Positions 18,483-27,418 of a DNA stretch of 64,000 nt are shown in pieces. The stretch covers positions 124,001 through 188,000 of the forward strand of contig JAEYNP010000013.1 in the NCBI GenBank assembly GCA_023412495.1, given 5' to 3'. The stretch is from Pseudomonadota bacterium (GTDB taxonomy: Bacteria > Desulfobacterota > Desulfobulbia > Desulfobulbales > Desulfocapsaceae). How positions within the stretch are numbered: the stretch's first letter is position 1; the number at the start of each line of letters is the position of its first letter. The notes beneath the pieces are model-generated. The model worked only from the letters and a program-made list of their open reading frames with translations, was not told the DNA's origin and made no database searches. Position numbers and translations under genes: made by a program.

Positions 18483-20609
18483 ATGAAATACCCGATCAAG
18501 AAAACCCTCCTCATCGTCGCGGGCTGCGCCGTGGTCATCCTCGTCGCCACTCTCGTCAACTACCGTATTACCCAGCATGTGGTGGAAAAAACGGTTATCG
18601 CCCAGCAGGAGGAAATGGCGGGGAAGGCGGTCAACACCGTGGAAATGTGGCTCAACCAGCAGATGAAGATCCTCGAGGCCACCGCCGGCGCCGTTTCCCT
18701 CGGCAATCTCAGCGATGATCCGCAAACCCTGCAGCTCCTCGGCATGGCCATGCAGGCCGGCCATTTCACCGACGTCTATATCGGCACACCGGGAGGCAAG
18801 CTCATCGACGGGGCCCGCTGGACCCCGCCCGCCCATTACGACCCCCGCGACCGGCCCTGGTACAGGCGGGCGGTCGAGACCGGGGGCATGAGTTTCACCA
18901 CCCCCTATATCGATCTGGTCACCAACGAGATGGTCATCGCCCTGGTCAAGCCGCTCACGTTAGACGGCGAGTTCGTCGGCGTCATGGGGGCCGACACGGT
19001 GCTGGACACCCTGGTGGCAAACGTCCTCCATTACAAACAGAGCGAGTCCGGCTTCGCCTTCATCGTCGAAAGGGGGGGCACTATCCTCGTTCACCCGGAG
19101 AAGAGCTACGTCATGCGGGCCAGGCTGCAGCGGATCGAACCGGCTCTGGAAGGCAAGCTCGGGACCTTCGAGCACGACCGCGTAGGGACGATTTCCTACC
19201 GGGGCGCCGACGGCCGGGACAACCTCCTCTCCTTCAAGCAAATCACCGGCTCCGACTGGTTCCTGTGCATCACCGTGCCCCGTGATGAAGCCTATTCGCT
19301 GACCCGCAAGACCACCATGGTCTTCGCCATGGAGATCGTCCTGCGGCTGCTCGGCATCCTGCTGCTCATGGTCCTGGTCGGGCTCGGAGCCGGCAGCGCG
19401 GTCATCTTTCTCTTCAGCAAACGTTACAGCACGGCGGTCCAGCAGCACCGGGAGGAGCTGCACGGCATCAGCCGCGACCTGGAGTGGAACATCACCAAGA
19501 GGATGGAGGTCGAGACCTACTACAAGACCCTGTTCAACGTGGCCAACGACGCCATCCTGATCAGCAACGACCAGGCCTATGTGGAGTGCAACCAGAAGGC
19601 GGTGGAGATGTTCGGCCTGCCGCGGGAGGAACTGCTGAAACGAACCATCCTCGACTGCTCCCCGGAGCTGCAGCCGGACGGCGTAAGGAGCAGCGAGCGC
19701 CTCGCCGAGATCCTCCGGGATTCGCGCAACGGCAAGCAGAACGTCTTCCGCTGGTCCTTCATCCGCGCCGACGGCGTGGAATTCCCGGCCTCTGTGGGGC
19801 TGACCAGCTTCACCCTGAACGACCGTGATCTGGTGCTGTCGTCGATCCGCGATATCTCCAAGCGGGTCGACGCCGAGATGCAGCTCATGCAGGCCCAGAA
19901 GATGGCGGCGGTGGGCGAGATGCTGGGGGCCATCGCCCATCAGTGGCGCCAGCCGCTCAATACCCTCTCCACCTATATTTCGAGTCTCCAGGCGGCCCAT
20001 TACAACGGCATGCTCTCCAAGGAAGTGGTCGAGCGGGTGGTCACCGGCGCGAGCGATCAGATCTCCTTCATGTCCAAGACCATAGACGACTTCCGCAACT
20101 TCTTCAAGCCGTCGAAGACCAAGGGGCCGGTCGACATCCTCAAGGCCGTGATCAGCGCGGTGAAGCTGATGGAGGCCCAGATGCGCCACAACCGCATCAA
20201 CCTCACCGTCACCAACCAGGCGGGGACCAATTCGCTGATGGTCTTCGGCTACCAGGGCGAGTTCATCCATGTCCTGGTCAACATCCTGGCGAACGCCAAG
20301 GACGCCATCCTCGAAAACGACGAGCGGCGGCCGGGCTCGACGGAGAGGCTCATCAACATCGCCGTCTCCCAGACCGCCGAGACTGCGATCATAGAGATCG
20401 CCGACAGCGGCGGCGGCATACCGGAACATCTCCTGCCAAAAATCTTCAATCCTTATTATACTACCAAAAGCACCTCCTCCGGCACCGGCATGGGGCTCTA
20501 CATGTCGAAGATGATTGTGGAAAAGGAGATGGAGGGGGAGATCAAGGCGGAGAATACAAGAAATGGTGCCAAGTTTACGATTACCTTGGCGAAATGGGGG
20601 CAAAACTGA
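18483..20609 (+). CDS. dCache/PAS sensor histidine kinase, predicted amino-acid sensor
   Basis: A 708-residue membrane kinase. A first transmembrane helix (8-27) and a second (about 281-311) flank a periplasmic double-Cache domain. That domain has Tyr119, Arg124, Trp126, Tyr127, Tyr142, Asp144 and Asp171, the same residues at the same spacing as the amino-acid-binding motif of the PctA chemoreceptor (Tyr121 to Asp173). A PAS domain (about 345-460), a dimerisation domain with phosphoacceptor His486 in AIAHQWRQPL, and an HATPase domain (NILANAKDAILEN, DSGGGIP, GTGMGLYMSK) follow. The sigma-54 regulator 106 bases downstream is its evident partner. I infer that it senses an amino acid and controls the importer that follows. 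Confidence 0.93.
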   Translation: MKYPIKKTLLIVAGCAVVILVATLVNYRITQHVVEKTVIAQQEEMAGKAVNTVEMWLNQQMKILEATAGAVSLGNLSDDPQTLQLLGMAMQAGHFTDVYIGTPGGKLIDGARWTPPAHYDPRDRPWYRRAVETGGMSFTTPYIDLVTNEMVIALVKPLTLDGEFVGVMGADTVLDTLVANVLHYKQSESGFAFIVERGGTILVHPEKSYVMRARLQRIEPALEGKLGTFEHDRVGTISYRGADGRDNLLSFKQITGSDWFLCITVPRDEAYSLTRKTTMVFAMEIVLRLLGILLLMVLVGLGAGSAVIFLFSKRYSTAVQQHREELHGISRDLEWNITKRMEVETYYKTLFNVANDAILISNDQAYVECNQKAVEMFGLPREELLKRTILDCSPELQPDGVRSSERLAEILRDSRNGKQNVFRWSFIRADGVEFPASVGLTSFTLNDRDLVLSSIRDISKRVDAEMQLMQAQKMAAVGEMLGAIAHQWRQPLNTLSTYISSLQAAHYNGMLSKEVVERVVTGASDQISFMSKTIDDFRNFFKPSKTKGPVDILKAVISAVKLMEAQMRHNRINLTVTNQAGTNSLMVFGYQGEFIHVLVNILANAKDAILENDERRPGSTERLINIAVSQTAETAIIEIADSGGGIPEHLLPKIFNPYYTTKSTSSGTGMGLYMSKMIVEKEMEGEIKAENTRNGAKFTITLAKWGQN

Positions 20610-20715
20610 CCGCTGATAGCCGATAGCTGCGCAGGTGCGTAGGGTGGCATTTCATGCACCTGGTGCACGGAGTGCACCCTGCCTGGGCTGAACGCTGACA
20701 GCTGATAGCTTTCTT

Positions 20716-22122
20716 ATGATCACTTCTGAAATGAAAAACTGCCACATCCTCCTGGTCGACGACGAGCAGTCGGAGCTGGATGCCTACAGCCTGCTGCTGA
20801 TGTCCATGGGGATCAGGCACGTGGTCACCGAGAACGACAGCCGGCGCGTATCGGCGCGGCTTGCCGCCATGCAGTCGCCCATCGTCTTCCTGGACCTGAA
20901 CATGCCCTACATGACCGGTCAGGACGTGCTGCGCGAGCTGAAGATCAAGCATCCCCAGGTGCCGGTGGTCATCATCACCGCCAATTCGGAGATCGAGACG
21001 GCGGTGGAGTGCCTGCGCCTGGGGGCCCACGACTATCTGGTCAAGCCCATCGACCTGAAGATGTTCAGCTCGGCCCTGCGCAACGCCCTGGAAATCAGCC
21101 TGCTGCGCAACGAGGTGATGTCCCTGAAAGGCATCTCCTTTACCGCCGGCGGCACAAGGCACCCGGCCTTCGACCGGATTGTCACCCGGAACCCGGCCAT
21201 GCTGTCCATCTTCCAGTATGTCGAGTCGATCGCGGGCAGCGGCATGCCTACTCTGATCCTGGGCGAGACCGGCTCGGGCAAGGAGCTGATCGCCAAGGCC
21301 ATCCACGACATCAGCGGCGTCCCCGGCGAGTATGTGGCAGTGGACGTCTCGGGCCTCGACGACACCCTCTTCTCCGACACTCTCTTCGGCCACGTCCGGG
21401 GCGCCTACACGGGGGCAGAAGGGCCGCGTCCGGGCCTCATCGAAAAGGCCGCCGGCGGCACAATTTTCCTCGACGAGATCGGCGACCTGGCCGAGGTCTC
21501 CCAGGTCAAGCTGCTGCGGCTCCTTCAGGAGAACATTTATTACCCGCTGGGCTCCGACAAGCCGAAGCAGTGCCAGGCCCGGATCATCACCGCAGCCAAC
21601 AAGGACCTCACCATGCTGGCCGGAAAGGACGGTGAGTTCCGTATGGACCTCTACTATCGCCTGTCCACCCACCTTATCCGCATCCCGCCGCTCAGGGAAA
21701 GACGGGAAGACATCCCGGCGCTTGTCCATTTCCTCGCCGCCGAGTCCGCCGCCTCGATGAGCCGGAAGACGCCGGCGGTGAGCGACCGGGCAATGGCGCG
21801 GCTCATGAACCACCCGTTCTGGGGCAATATCAGGGAACTCAAGGCCTACATCGCCGACGCCGTGGCCCGTTGCGAGCAGGGGCTGATTACCGAGAACCTC
21901 ATCGCCGAGCGTCTGACCGGCCTTGCTCCGGGCAAAACCGCGGCGAGCGCCGAAGCGGCATCCCTCACCGCTCTCTTCGGCCGTTTCCCGACGCTCGAGG
22001 AACTCACCGAATATGCCGTCGACGAGGCCCTGGCCGCCGCCGAGAACAACCAGAGCCAGGCCGCGCGGCTGCTGGGGATCTCGCGGCAGGCGCTGAATAA
22101 GAGGTTGAAGAAGAAGGGATAG
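20716..22122 (+). CDS. NtrC-family sigma-54 response regulator
   Basis: The 468-residue protein has an N-terminal receiver with Asp60 (VFLDLNMP), an AAA+ domain with Walker A GETGSGKE (183-190), the sigma-54 contact loop GAYTGA (229-234; Tyr replaces the usual Phe), Walker B TIFLDE, and a C-terminal Fis-type helix-turn-helix (NQSQAARLLGISRQALNKRL). It is paired with the upstream kinase. Sigma-54 promoters at 23102 and 28526 in the neighbouring importer and oxidoreductase genes are its likely targets. No clear ribosome site precedes the ATG. Confidence 0.93.
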   Translation: MITSEMKNCHILLVDDEQSELDAYSLLLMSMGIRHVVTENDSRRVSARLAAMQSPIVFLDLNMPYMTGQDVLRELKIKHPQVPVVIITANSEIETAVECLRLGAHDYLVKPIDLKMFSSALRNALEISLLRNEVMSLKGISFTAGGTRHPAFDRIVTRNPAMLSIFQYVESIAGSGMPTLILGETGSGKELIAKAIHDISGVPGEYVAVDVSGLDDTLFSDTLFGHVRGAYTGAEGPRPGLIEKAAGGTIFLDEIGDLAEVSQVKLLRLLQENIYYPLGSDKPKQCQARIITAANKDLTMLAGKDGEFRMDLYYRLSTHLIRIPPLRERREDIPALVHFLAAESAASMSRKTPAVSDRAMARLMNHPFWGNIRELKAYIADAVARCEQGLITENLIAERLTGLAPGKTAASAEAASLTALFGRFPTLEELTEYAVDEALAAAENNQSQAARLLGISRQALNKRLKKKG

Positions 22123-22135
22123 TTCTTCAACCGGC

Positions 22136-22744
22136 TCATGTGGTTCCCTTCTTGTGCCGCTCCATTTGAGGGCGGATCTGATGGTCGTAGCAGGTTGGAC
22201 AGATGCTATGACTAAACTGTACCGGGGCGTGAGCGGAGATGTATCTTTCCACCTCCTGCCAGTTTTGCTGCTCATCACGGATTCGCTTGCAATAGGAACA
22301 GATCGGCAGCTTTCCCAGCAATTGCCGTTCCTCAGCGAGCGTCCTGGTCAACTCGGCGTTGATAACGCGCAGTGCCTCTTCCCGCTGTTCCTGTTCCGTG
22401 ATATCCCACACAAACATACTGTTCCGTTGCTCCCCATTGTCTTTATAGACGGCGGAAGCGACCGCAGCTGAAAACCAACTGCCGTCCTTGCGCCGCATCG
22501 GTAGGACCCCCTGAAAGCGACCCGTCTCCAGACGCTTTGCCAGCGCCTCAGTAGCCTTGGAGTCCGACAGGTCGATTACGCTGCTGCGCCCGAGAGTTAG
22601 AAATTCGTCGAGTGTGTATCCGAAGAGCTCACAGGCCGCCGGGTTGGCATAGAGGATTGCCCCGTCACCCGGACGTGTAAGAAACGCCGCAGCGAGCCCG
22701 TGCGTCACAAGTTGGGCGTAGATCGATAGCCCCGATTCGTTCAT
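22136..22744 (-). CDS. PAS-domain protein with C-terminal zinc-ribbon-like segment
   Basis: A 202-residue cytoplasmic protein: a PAS domain (about 8-125), a short coiled coil (EEALRVINAELTRTLAEE), then four Cys in two pairs, ICSYCKRIRDEQQNW and ICPTCYDHQ, with YISAHAPVQFSHS between. This C-terminal cassette is often found behind PAS or receiver domains in environmental bacteria; the Cys pairs suggest metal binding. There is no kinase or output domain. It is convergent with the sigma-54 regulator gene, with only 13 bases between them. GAGGGGATAGA precedes the ATG. Confidence 0.8.
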   Translation of the reverse strand: MNESGLSIYAQLVTHGLAAAFLTRPGDGAILYANPAACELFGYTLDEFLTLGRSSVIDLSDSKATEALAKRLETGRFQGVLPMRRKDGSWFSAAVASAVYKDNGEQRNSMFVWDITEQEQREEALRVINAELTRTLAEERQLLGKLPICSYCKRIRDEQQNWQEVERYISAHAPVQFSHSICPTCYDHQIRPQMERHKKGTT

Positions 22745-22924
22745 TCTATCCCCTCTCTTTCAATAGTTTTGTGTTATGCCGCTTGCTGCCCTTAGGACTC
22801 AGCTGACTGCAAATGAACACAGCCCTCCTATTAACAAGAATTAATAATTATATAGCTTTACTATAAAGCGACTTGTGGAAGTTGCATAAGCAAAACAACA
22901 GAATCTGTCAGGCGATACTCTGAC

Positions 22925-22971
22925 GTCAACCATAGTTGACACGGTCAACCCAGGTTGACCGCAAAGTTGAC
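22925..22971. promoter_or_regulatory. Tandem palindromes, candidate activator enhancer site
   Basis: GTCAAC-CATA-GTTGAC at 22925-22940 and GTCAAC-CCAG-GTTGAC at 22944-22959 (the second extends to an 18-base perfect palindrome, 22943-22960), plus one more GTTGAC half-site at 22966-22971. The two palindromes are 19 bases apart, close to two helical turns. They lie about 140-180 bases upstream of the sigma-54 promoter, the usual place for NtrC-type activator binding. Confidence 0.7.
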
Positions 22972-23101
22972 ACATGCAACCCGGTCTCTCCATCTCCCAA
23001 AACACCCTTGCTCGTTTTTCCCCTCCACGGCCTTCAAAAGGATAAGGGCCGGGCCTCTTCAAGCTGAGCCCTGACCGCTGACCGCTGACAGCTTTTTTTC
23101 C

Positions 23102-23117
23102 TGGCACACAATTTGTT
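23102..23117 (+). promoter_or_regulatory. Sigma-54 promoter (-24/-12) for the ABC binding-protein gene
   Basis: TGGCACACAATTTGTT: the GG and the downstream GT are exactly 12 bases apart as required. The -24 part is a perfect TGGCAC; the -12 part is TTGTT rather than TTGCT. It lies 73 bases before the ATG of the substrate-binding-protein gene, with a candidate enhancer upstream. Confidence 0.7.
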
Positions 23118-23189
23118 AACACCACCTCGAAATGCCGCCATTGCCGTTGGCGCAATGGGAACTTTTCCAACATTCACCGAGAGGACAGC

Positions 23190-24422
23190 ATGAACCTACT
23201 GAGCAGATTCACCATCCCCGCCGTGGCCTTTTCCCTGGCCCTGGGCTCGTTCGGCCTGGCCCAGGCCAACACCGTCAAGATCGGCAACATCGAACCGATG
23301 TCCGGCCCCTCCGCCACCCTCGGCAAGCAGGGCAAGGCGGCCCGCGAGATGGCGGTCGAGGAGATCAACGCCGCGGGCGGCATCAAATCCCTGGGCGGCA
23401 TGAAGCTCGAGCTGATCTACGCCGACTCCGAGTCTAAACCCGAGAAAGGCGTGGCCGAGGCTGAACGACTGATCAATACCGAGAAGGTTCATGTGCTCAC
23501 CGGCTGCTGGAACAGCGCCGTCACCTATCCGACCACCGCGGTGGCCGAGCGCTACGGCATCCCCTTCGTCGTGCCGGTCTCCGTGGCCGACAAGATCACC
23601 GAGCAGGGCTTCAAGAACGTCTTCCGCATCGCCGCCAAAGACTCCTGGTGGACCCGCGACCAGTTCACCTTCCTGAAGGACATGCAGGAAGAATTCGGCA
23701 CCAAGGTCGAGAAACTGGCTTTCGTTTATGAAAACGGCGACTGGGGCAAGGGCTTTGCCACCCAGTGGAAGAAGCTCGCCGAGGAAGGCGGCTATAAGGT
23801 CGTCCTCGACGAACCCTATCCCTCCACCGCCACCGACCTGAGCCCCGTGGTCCAGAAGATCCGCCGGGCCAACCCCGATGTCCTGATGCTCGTCTCCAAC
23901 GCAGCCGACGCCATCCTCCTCACCAACACCATCGCCGAATATAAGGTGAAGGTGAAGGCCATCGTCGCCTCCGGCGGCGGCCATGCCGACCCGTCCTTCA
24001 TGAAGGCCGTGGGCAAGAACGCCGAGAACCTCTTCGACATCGTCGAGTGGGAAACCGACGTCAACAAGCCGGGCGCCAAAGAGGCCAACGACAAGTACAA
24101 GGCCAAGAACGGCGAGAATCTGACCGGCGAAGCGGTTGACGCTTACCTGGCGATGTATGTCATTAAGGACGCCCTGGAGCGCGCCGGCTCTCTTGAGCCC
24201 GCCAAGATCCGCGAAGCGCTGGCCGCCACCAACCTGACCGACGGCCCGGGCATGATCGTTGGCTACGATGCGGTGAAGTTCGATGCCACCGGCCAGAACG
24301 AGAACGCCTCCCCGGTCATCGTCCAGGTCGCCGACCTCGGCCAAGGCCTCGAGCGCGTCACCATCTGGCCGAAAAACGCTCGCCGCGCCGGCTACACCCC
24401 GGTTTTCCCGGCCACCAAGTAA
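23190..24422 (+). CDS. ABC transporter substrate-binding protein, LivK type
   Basis: A 410-residue periplasmic binding protein with a signal peptide ending LAQA. The type-I two-lobed fold is evident: KIGNIEPMSGPSATLGKQGKAAREMAVEEINAAGG, YADSESKPEKGVAEAERLI and VLTGCWNSAVTYPTTAVAERYGIPFV. The family binds branched-chain or other amino acids, amides or urea; the exact ligand is not shown. It is separated from its permease genes by a terminator and a repeat, as is common for binding proteins made in excess. The sigma-54 promoter and paired regulator suggest induction by the ligand. AGAGGACAGC precedes the ATG. Confidence 0.92.
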   Translation: MNLLSRFTIPAVAFSLALGSFGLAQANTVKIGNIEPMSGPSATLGKQGKAAREMAVEEINAAGGIKSLGGMKLELIYADSESKPEKGVAEAERLINTEKVHVLTGCWNSAVTYPTTAVAERYGIPFVVPVSVADKITEQGFKNVFRIAAKDSWWTRDQFTFLKDMQEEFGTKVEKLAFVYENGDWGKGFATQWKKLAEEGGYKVVLDEPYPSTATDLSPVVQKIRRANPDVLMLVSNAADAILLTNTIAEYKVKVKAIVASGGGHADPSFMKAVGKNAENLFDIVEWETDVNKPGAKEANDKYKAKNGENLTGEAVDAYLAMYVIKDALERAGSLEPAKIREALAATNLTDGPGMIVGYDAVKFDATGQNENASPVIVQVADLGQGLERVTIWPKNARRAGYTPVFPATK

Positions 24423-24443
24423 GGGATAGCGGCAACTGAGTCC

Positions 24444-24483
24444 GGCAGGCGGATAACGAGGTTATTCCGCCTGCCGATTTTTT
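24444..24483 (+). terminator. Rho-independent terminator after the binding-protein gene
   Basis: GGCAGGCGGATAAC pairs with GTTATTCCGCCTGCC with one bulged T, loop of three, followed by GATTTTTTT. The strong stem ends the binding-protein transcript ahead of the permease genes and may favour higher levels of the binding protein. Confidence 0.9.
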
Positions 24484-24490
24484 CGGCACA

Positions 24491-24720
24491 TTGGTACCTT
24501 AGAAATTCGTTTCTTGTTTTTAGAGCCTTTTGCAAAATGAGGATTTTCGTTCAAGATCAAGGCATGCGAAAAATTTTACCGCAGGCATATAGTTAATATT
24601 CCGAGGATAAAATTTTGAGCATAACACAGAGATTGGGCGAAAAGACCATTTTGCGAGAGGCTCTTTAGAAACGAATTTCGTGAAGGTACTCATACCCCCT
24701 CGTGGGGTGTCTGGGAGGTT
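24491..24720 (+). repeat. R1 dispersed repeat, copy e, interrupted by a palindromic element
   Basis: The left arm GGTACCTTAGAAATTCGTTTCTTG and the right arm AGAAACGAATTTCGTGAAGGTAC are complementary, showing that this was one hairpin. A 143-base element is inserted at its loop. A short CCCCCTCGTGGGG module follows. It ends just before livH. Confidence 0.85.
24522..24664 (+). mobile_element. Palindromic MITE-like element P, copy 1
   Basis: A 143-base element with terminal inverted repeats GAGCCTTTTGCAAAATG (24523-24539) and CATTTTGCGAGAGGCTC (24647-24663), 15 of 17 paired with G-U pairs at the rest. Its interior (ACCGCAGGCATATAG, AATATTCCGAGGATAA) matches the inverted copy at 31663-31803. It carries no coding frame, so movement would need a transposase in trans. 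Confidence 0.8.
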
Positions 24721-24723
24721 ACA

Positions 24724-25611
24724 ATGCTCTACGTCATCGAGGACATGATCAACGGTATTCTCATGGGATCGATCTACGGCCTCACAGCCATGGGTCTCAC
24801 CATCATCTTCGGGGTCCTCAAGGTCATCAACTTCGCCCACGGCTCCTTGCTCATGGTCGGGATGTACGCCTCCTACTGGGCCATCACCCTGTCCGGCGTC
24901 CACCCCTACCTGGCGCTTGCCGTCGTTATCCCGGTGATGTTCGTCTTCGGCTACGCGTTGCAGAACATTGTCATCAAACCGATCTTCATCGCCGAAAAAA
25001 ATGTCCGCGAGCCGATCACGGTCATCATCGTCACCACCGGCATCTGGTACATTCTCGACAACCTGACGCTGCTCGTCTTCGGGCCGCAGTACCGGTCGCT
25101 CACAGACAACCCGCTGCAGGGACAGATGTTCGAACTGGGCTCGATGTTCATTTCGGCGCCCAAGTTCTACGGCTTCATCACCGCCCTCGTCACCGCCACC
25201 GCCATTCATCTCTTCATGCAGAAGACCGTCATGGGCAGGGCCATCCGGGCCACCAGCATGGACCGCGAGGCGGCGAGCCTTATGGGCATCAACCAGTACC
25301 GCATCTACAACGTGGCCTTCGGCATCGGCGCGGCCACCACCGGGATCGCCGCCGTGACCCTCATCCCGTTCTACAATGTCTTTCCGACCGTCGGCGTCCT
25401 CTTCGACATCAAGGGCTTCATCATCGTCGTGCTGGGCGGACTCGGCTCGATCAGCGGAGCGCTTCTCGGCGGCATCATCATCGGCCTGATCGAGTCGGTG
25501 GGGCCGCAGTTCATGACCGCCACCTGGACCGAGGCCATCGTCTACGGCCTTTTCCTAATTGTGCTCTTCGTCAAGCCCTCGGGACTCTTCGGCCAGAAGC
25601 ACGATTGGTAA
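24724..25611 (+). CDS. livH: Branched-chain amino acid-type ABC permease, LivH family
   Basis: The 295-residue inner-membrane permease has about eight hydrophobic segments and the LivH signatures: INGILMGSIYGLTAMGLTIIFGV at the N-terminus, KVINFAHGSLLMVGMY, RAIRATSMDREAASLMGIN (the coupling helix that contacts the ATPases) and VLGGLGSISGALLGG. With LivM it makes the translocation channel. It is the first gene of a four-gene liv unit whose start lies directly after an R1 copy. GGGAGG precedes the ATG. Confidence 0.92.
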   Translation: MLYVIEDMINGILMGSIYGLTAMGLTIIFGVLKVINFAHGSLLMVGMYASYWAITLSGVHPYLALAVVIPVMFVFGYALQNIVIKPIFIAEKNVREPITVIIVTTGIWYILDNLTLLVFGPQYRSLTDNPLQGQMFELGSMFISAPKFYGFITALVTATAIHLFMQKTVMGRAIRATSMDREAASLMGINQYRIYNVAFGIGAATTGIAAVTLIPFYNVFPTVGVLFDIKGFIIVVLGGLGSISGALLGGIIIGLIESVGPQFMTATWTEAIVYGLFLIVLFVKPSGLFGQKHDW

Positions 25612-25677
25612 CACGCGTGGAACGGCCTTCCGGAAAAATCGCCGCTTTCTTCAAATCAAAGCCTGAGGACTCATGCA

Positions 25678-26682
25678 ATGAAGCATCAGCATATCAATAA
25701 AATCATGCTCGTCGGCCTGCTGGTGATAGCCTTTGCGCTGCCGCTGGTGATCCGCAGCGCGACCTATCTGCATATTCTCGTTCTGCTGTTCTTTTATGCC
25801 TATCTGACCACCAGCTGGAACATCGTCGGCGGCTTCGCCGGAGTCCTGCCGCTCGGCCATGCCCTCTTCGTCGGCATCGGCGCCTACACCTCGACCATCC
25901 TCTCCCTGCAGTACGGCATAAGCCCGTGGCTCGGCATGCTGGTCGGCGGCGTCATCGCCACCGTCATAGGGGTGATCATCAGCCTGCCCACCCTGAAGAT
26001 GCGCGGGGCCTACTTCGCGCTGGCCACCATCGCCTTTGCCGAGGGCTTCCGGGTCATGGTGGAGAACATAGACCATCTCGGTCCCCTGAACCTGAACGGC
26101 CCGCGCGGCCTGCAGATTCCGCCGCTCGAAACCGGGCTCGCCAACTTCATGTTCGCAGGAAAGGAACCGTATTATTACATCATCCTGGTCATGCTGCTCG
26201 CCGTCATGCTGATGACCTACCTCATCTCCCGCGCCAAGCTCGGCTACTACCTGATGGCCGGAGGCGAGGAGCCGGAGGCGGCCATGGCGCTCGGCGTCAA
26301 CGTGGCCAGGGCCAAACTCGTCGCCATGGCGATCAGCTCTTTTCTGACAGCGCTGGCCGGAACCTTCTACGCCCAGTTCACCCTGTATATCCACCCGAAG
26401 TCGATCATCAGCCTCGACATGTCGTTTGAGATCGCCTTCATCGCGTTGATCGGCGGCAGGGGCAGCATCGTCGGGCCGATTCTGGGAGCACTCCTGCTCC
26501 GGCCGGTCGGCGACTTCTGCCGCATCTACTTCGGCGACACCCTGCCGGGCCTGCACCTCGTCATCTTCGGCCTGGTGCTGATCCTCGTCATGCTCTACCA
26601 GCCGCGCGGCATCCAGGAGCCGATCAGCCGGGCCTACCAGGCGCTGCTGAACCGCCTGATCCCTCAACCCACCGGGAGATAA
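25678..26682 (+). CDS. livM: Branched-chain amino acid-type ABC permease, LivM family
   Basis: The 334-residue permease shows the LivM features: SWNIVGGFAGVLPLGHALFVGIGAYT, LPTLKMRGAYFALATIAFAEGFRV, the coupling segment AMALGVNVARAKLVAMAISS and IGGRGSIVGPILGA near the C-terminus. It forms the channel with LivH. The ATG lies 66 bases after the livH stop with GAGG nine bases upstream. Four bases separate its stop from the ATG of livG. Confidence 0.92.
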   Translation: MKHQHINKIMLVGLLVIAFALPLVIRSATYLHILVLLFFYAYLTTSWNIVGGFAGVLPLGHALFVGIGAYTSTILSLQYGISPWLGMLVGGVIATVIGVIISLPTLKMRGAYFALATIAFAEGFRVMVENIDHLGPLNLNGPRGLQIPPLETGLANFMFAGKEPYYYIILVMLLAVMLMTYLISRAKLGYYLMAGGEEPEAAMALGVNVARAKLVAMAISSFLTALAGTFYAQFTLYIHPKSIISLDMSFEIAFIALIGGRGSIVGPILGALLLRPVGDFCRIYFGDTLPGLHLVIFGLVLILVMLYQPRGIQEPISRAYQALLNRLIPQPTGR

Positions 26683-26686
26683 CATC

Positions 26687-27418
26687 ATGACCATGCTGCG
26701 TGTAGAAAAAATGACCAAGCAGTTCGGGGGGTTGCGGGCCATCGACTCCCTCGATCTCACCATTGAGAAGGGCCAGATCCTCGGGCTCATCGGCCCGAAC
26801 GGCGCCGGCAAGTCCACCGCTTTCAACTGCATCGCCGGGGCCTTTGCCCCGACTTCCGGGGAGATTACCTTCGAGGGCAAACGGATAAACGGCTACAAAC
26901 CCTGGAATCTCTGCAAGATGGGTCTCGCCCGGACCTTCCAGATCGTCAAGCCCTTCGCCTCGAAGAACGTCCTCTACAACGTCACCGTGGCAAGCTTCTC
27001 GACGACCAACAGCCGCAAGGTGGCCGAGGAGAAGGCGCTGGCGGTGCTGGAGTCGCTCAACTTCGCCAAGAAGAAAGACATACTCGCCGGCAACCTGACC
27101 ATCGCCGACCGCAAGCGCCTGGAGATCGCCAAAGCGCTCGCCACCGAGCCGAAACTCCTGCTGCTCGACGAGGTCATGGCGGGCCTGCGGCCGAACGAAG
27201 TGGACGAGATGGTCGAGATCCTGTTGACGCTGCGGGACCGCGGCATCACCATCTTCGTCATCGAGCATATCATGCGGGCCATCATGGCCCTGTCGGACCG
27301 GGTGGTGGTCATCCAGTTCGGCAAGAAGATCGCCGAGGGGACCCCGCAGGAAATCGCCAACAACGAAGCGGTCATCAAGGCCTATCTGGGAGAGGATTAT
27401 GTCGCTGCTAAAAATTGA
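26687..27418 (+). CDS. livG: Branched-chain amino acid-type ABC ATPase, LivG family
   Basis: A 243-residue ATPase with Walker A GPNGAGKST and Walker B LLLLDEV. The signature is degenerate: the usual LSGGQ is replaced by LTIADRKRLEIAKALA, as commonly seen in LivG-type subunits (LSYGQ/LP.G variants), and the switch His is in VIEHIM. LARTFQIVKPFASKNVLYNV is the typical LivG Q-loop region. It overlaps livF by 20 bases, so their synthesis is probably coupled. Confidence 0.92.
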   Translation: MTMLRVEKMTKQFGGLRAIDSLDLTIEKGQILGLIGPNGAGKSTAFNCIAGAFAPTSGEITFEGKRINGYKPWNLCKMGLARTFQIVKPFASKNVLYNVTVASFSTTNSRKVAEEKALAVLESLNFAKKKDILAGNLTIADRKRLEIAKALATEPKLLLLDEVMAGLRPNEVDEMVEILLTLRDRGITIFVIEHIMRAIMALSDRVVVIQFGKKIAEGTPQEIANNEAVIKAYLGEDYVAAKN

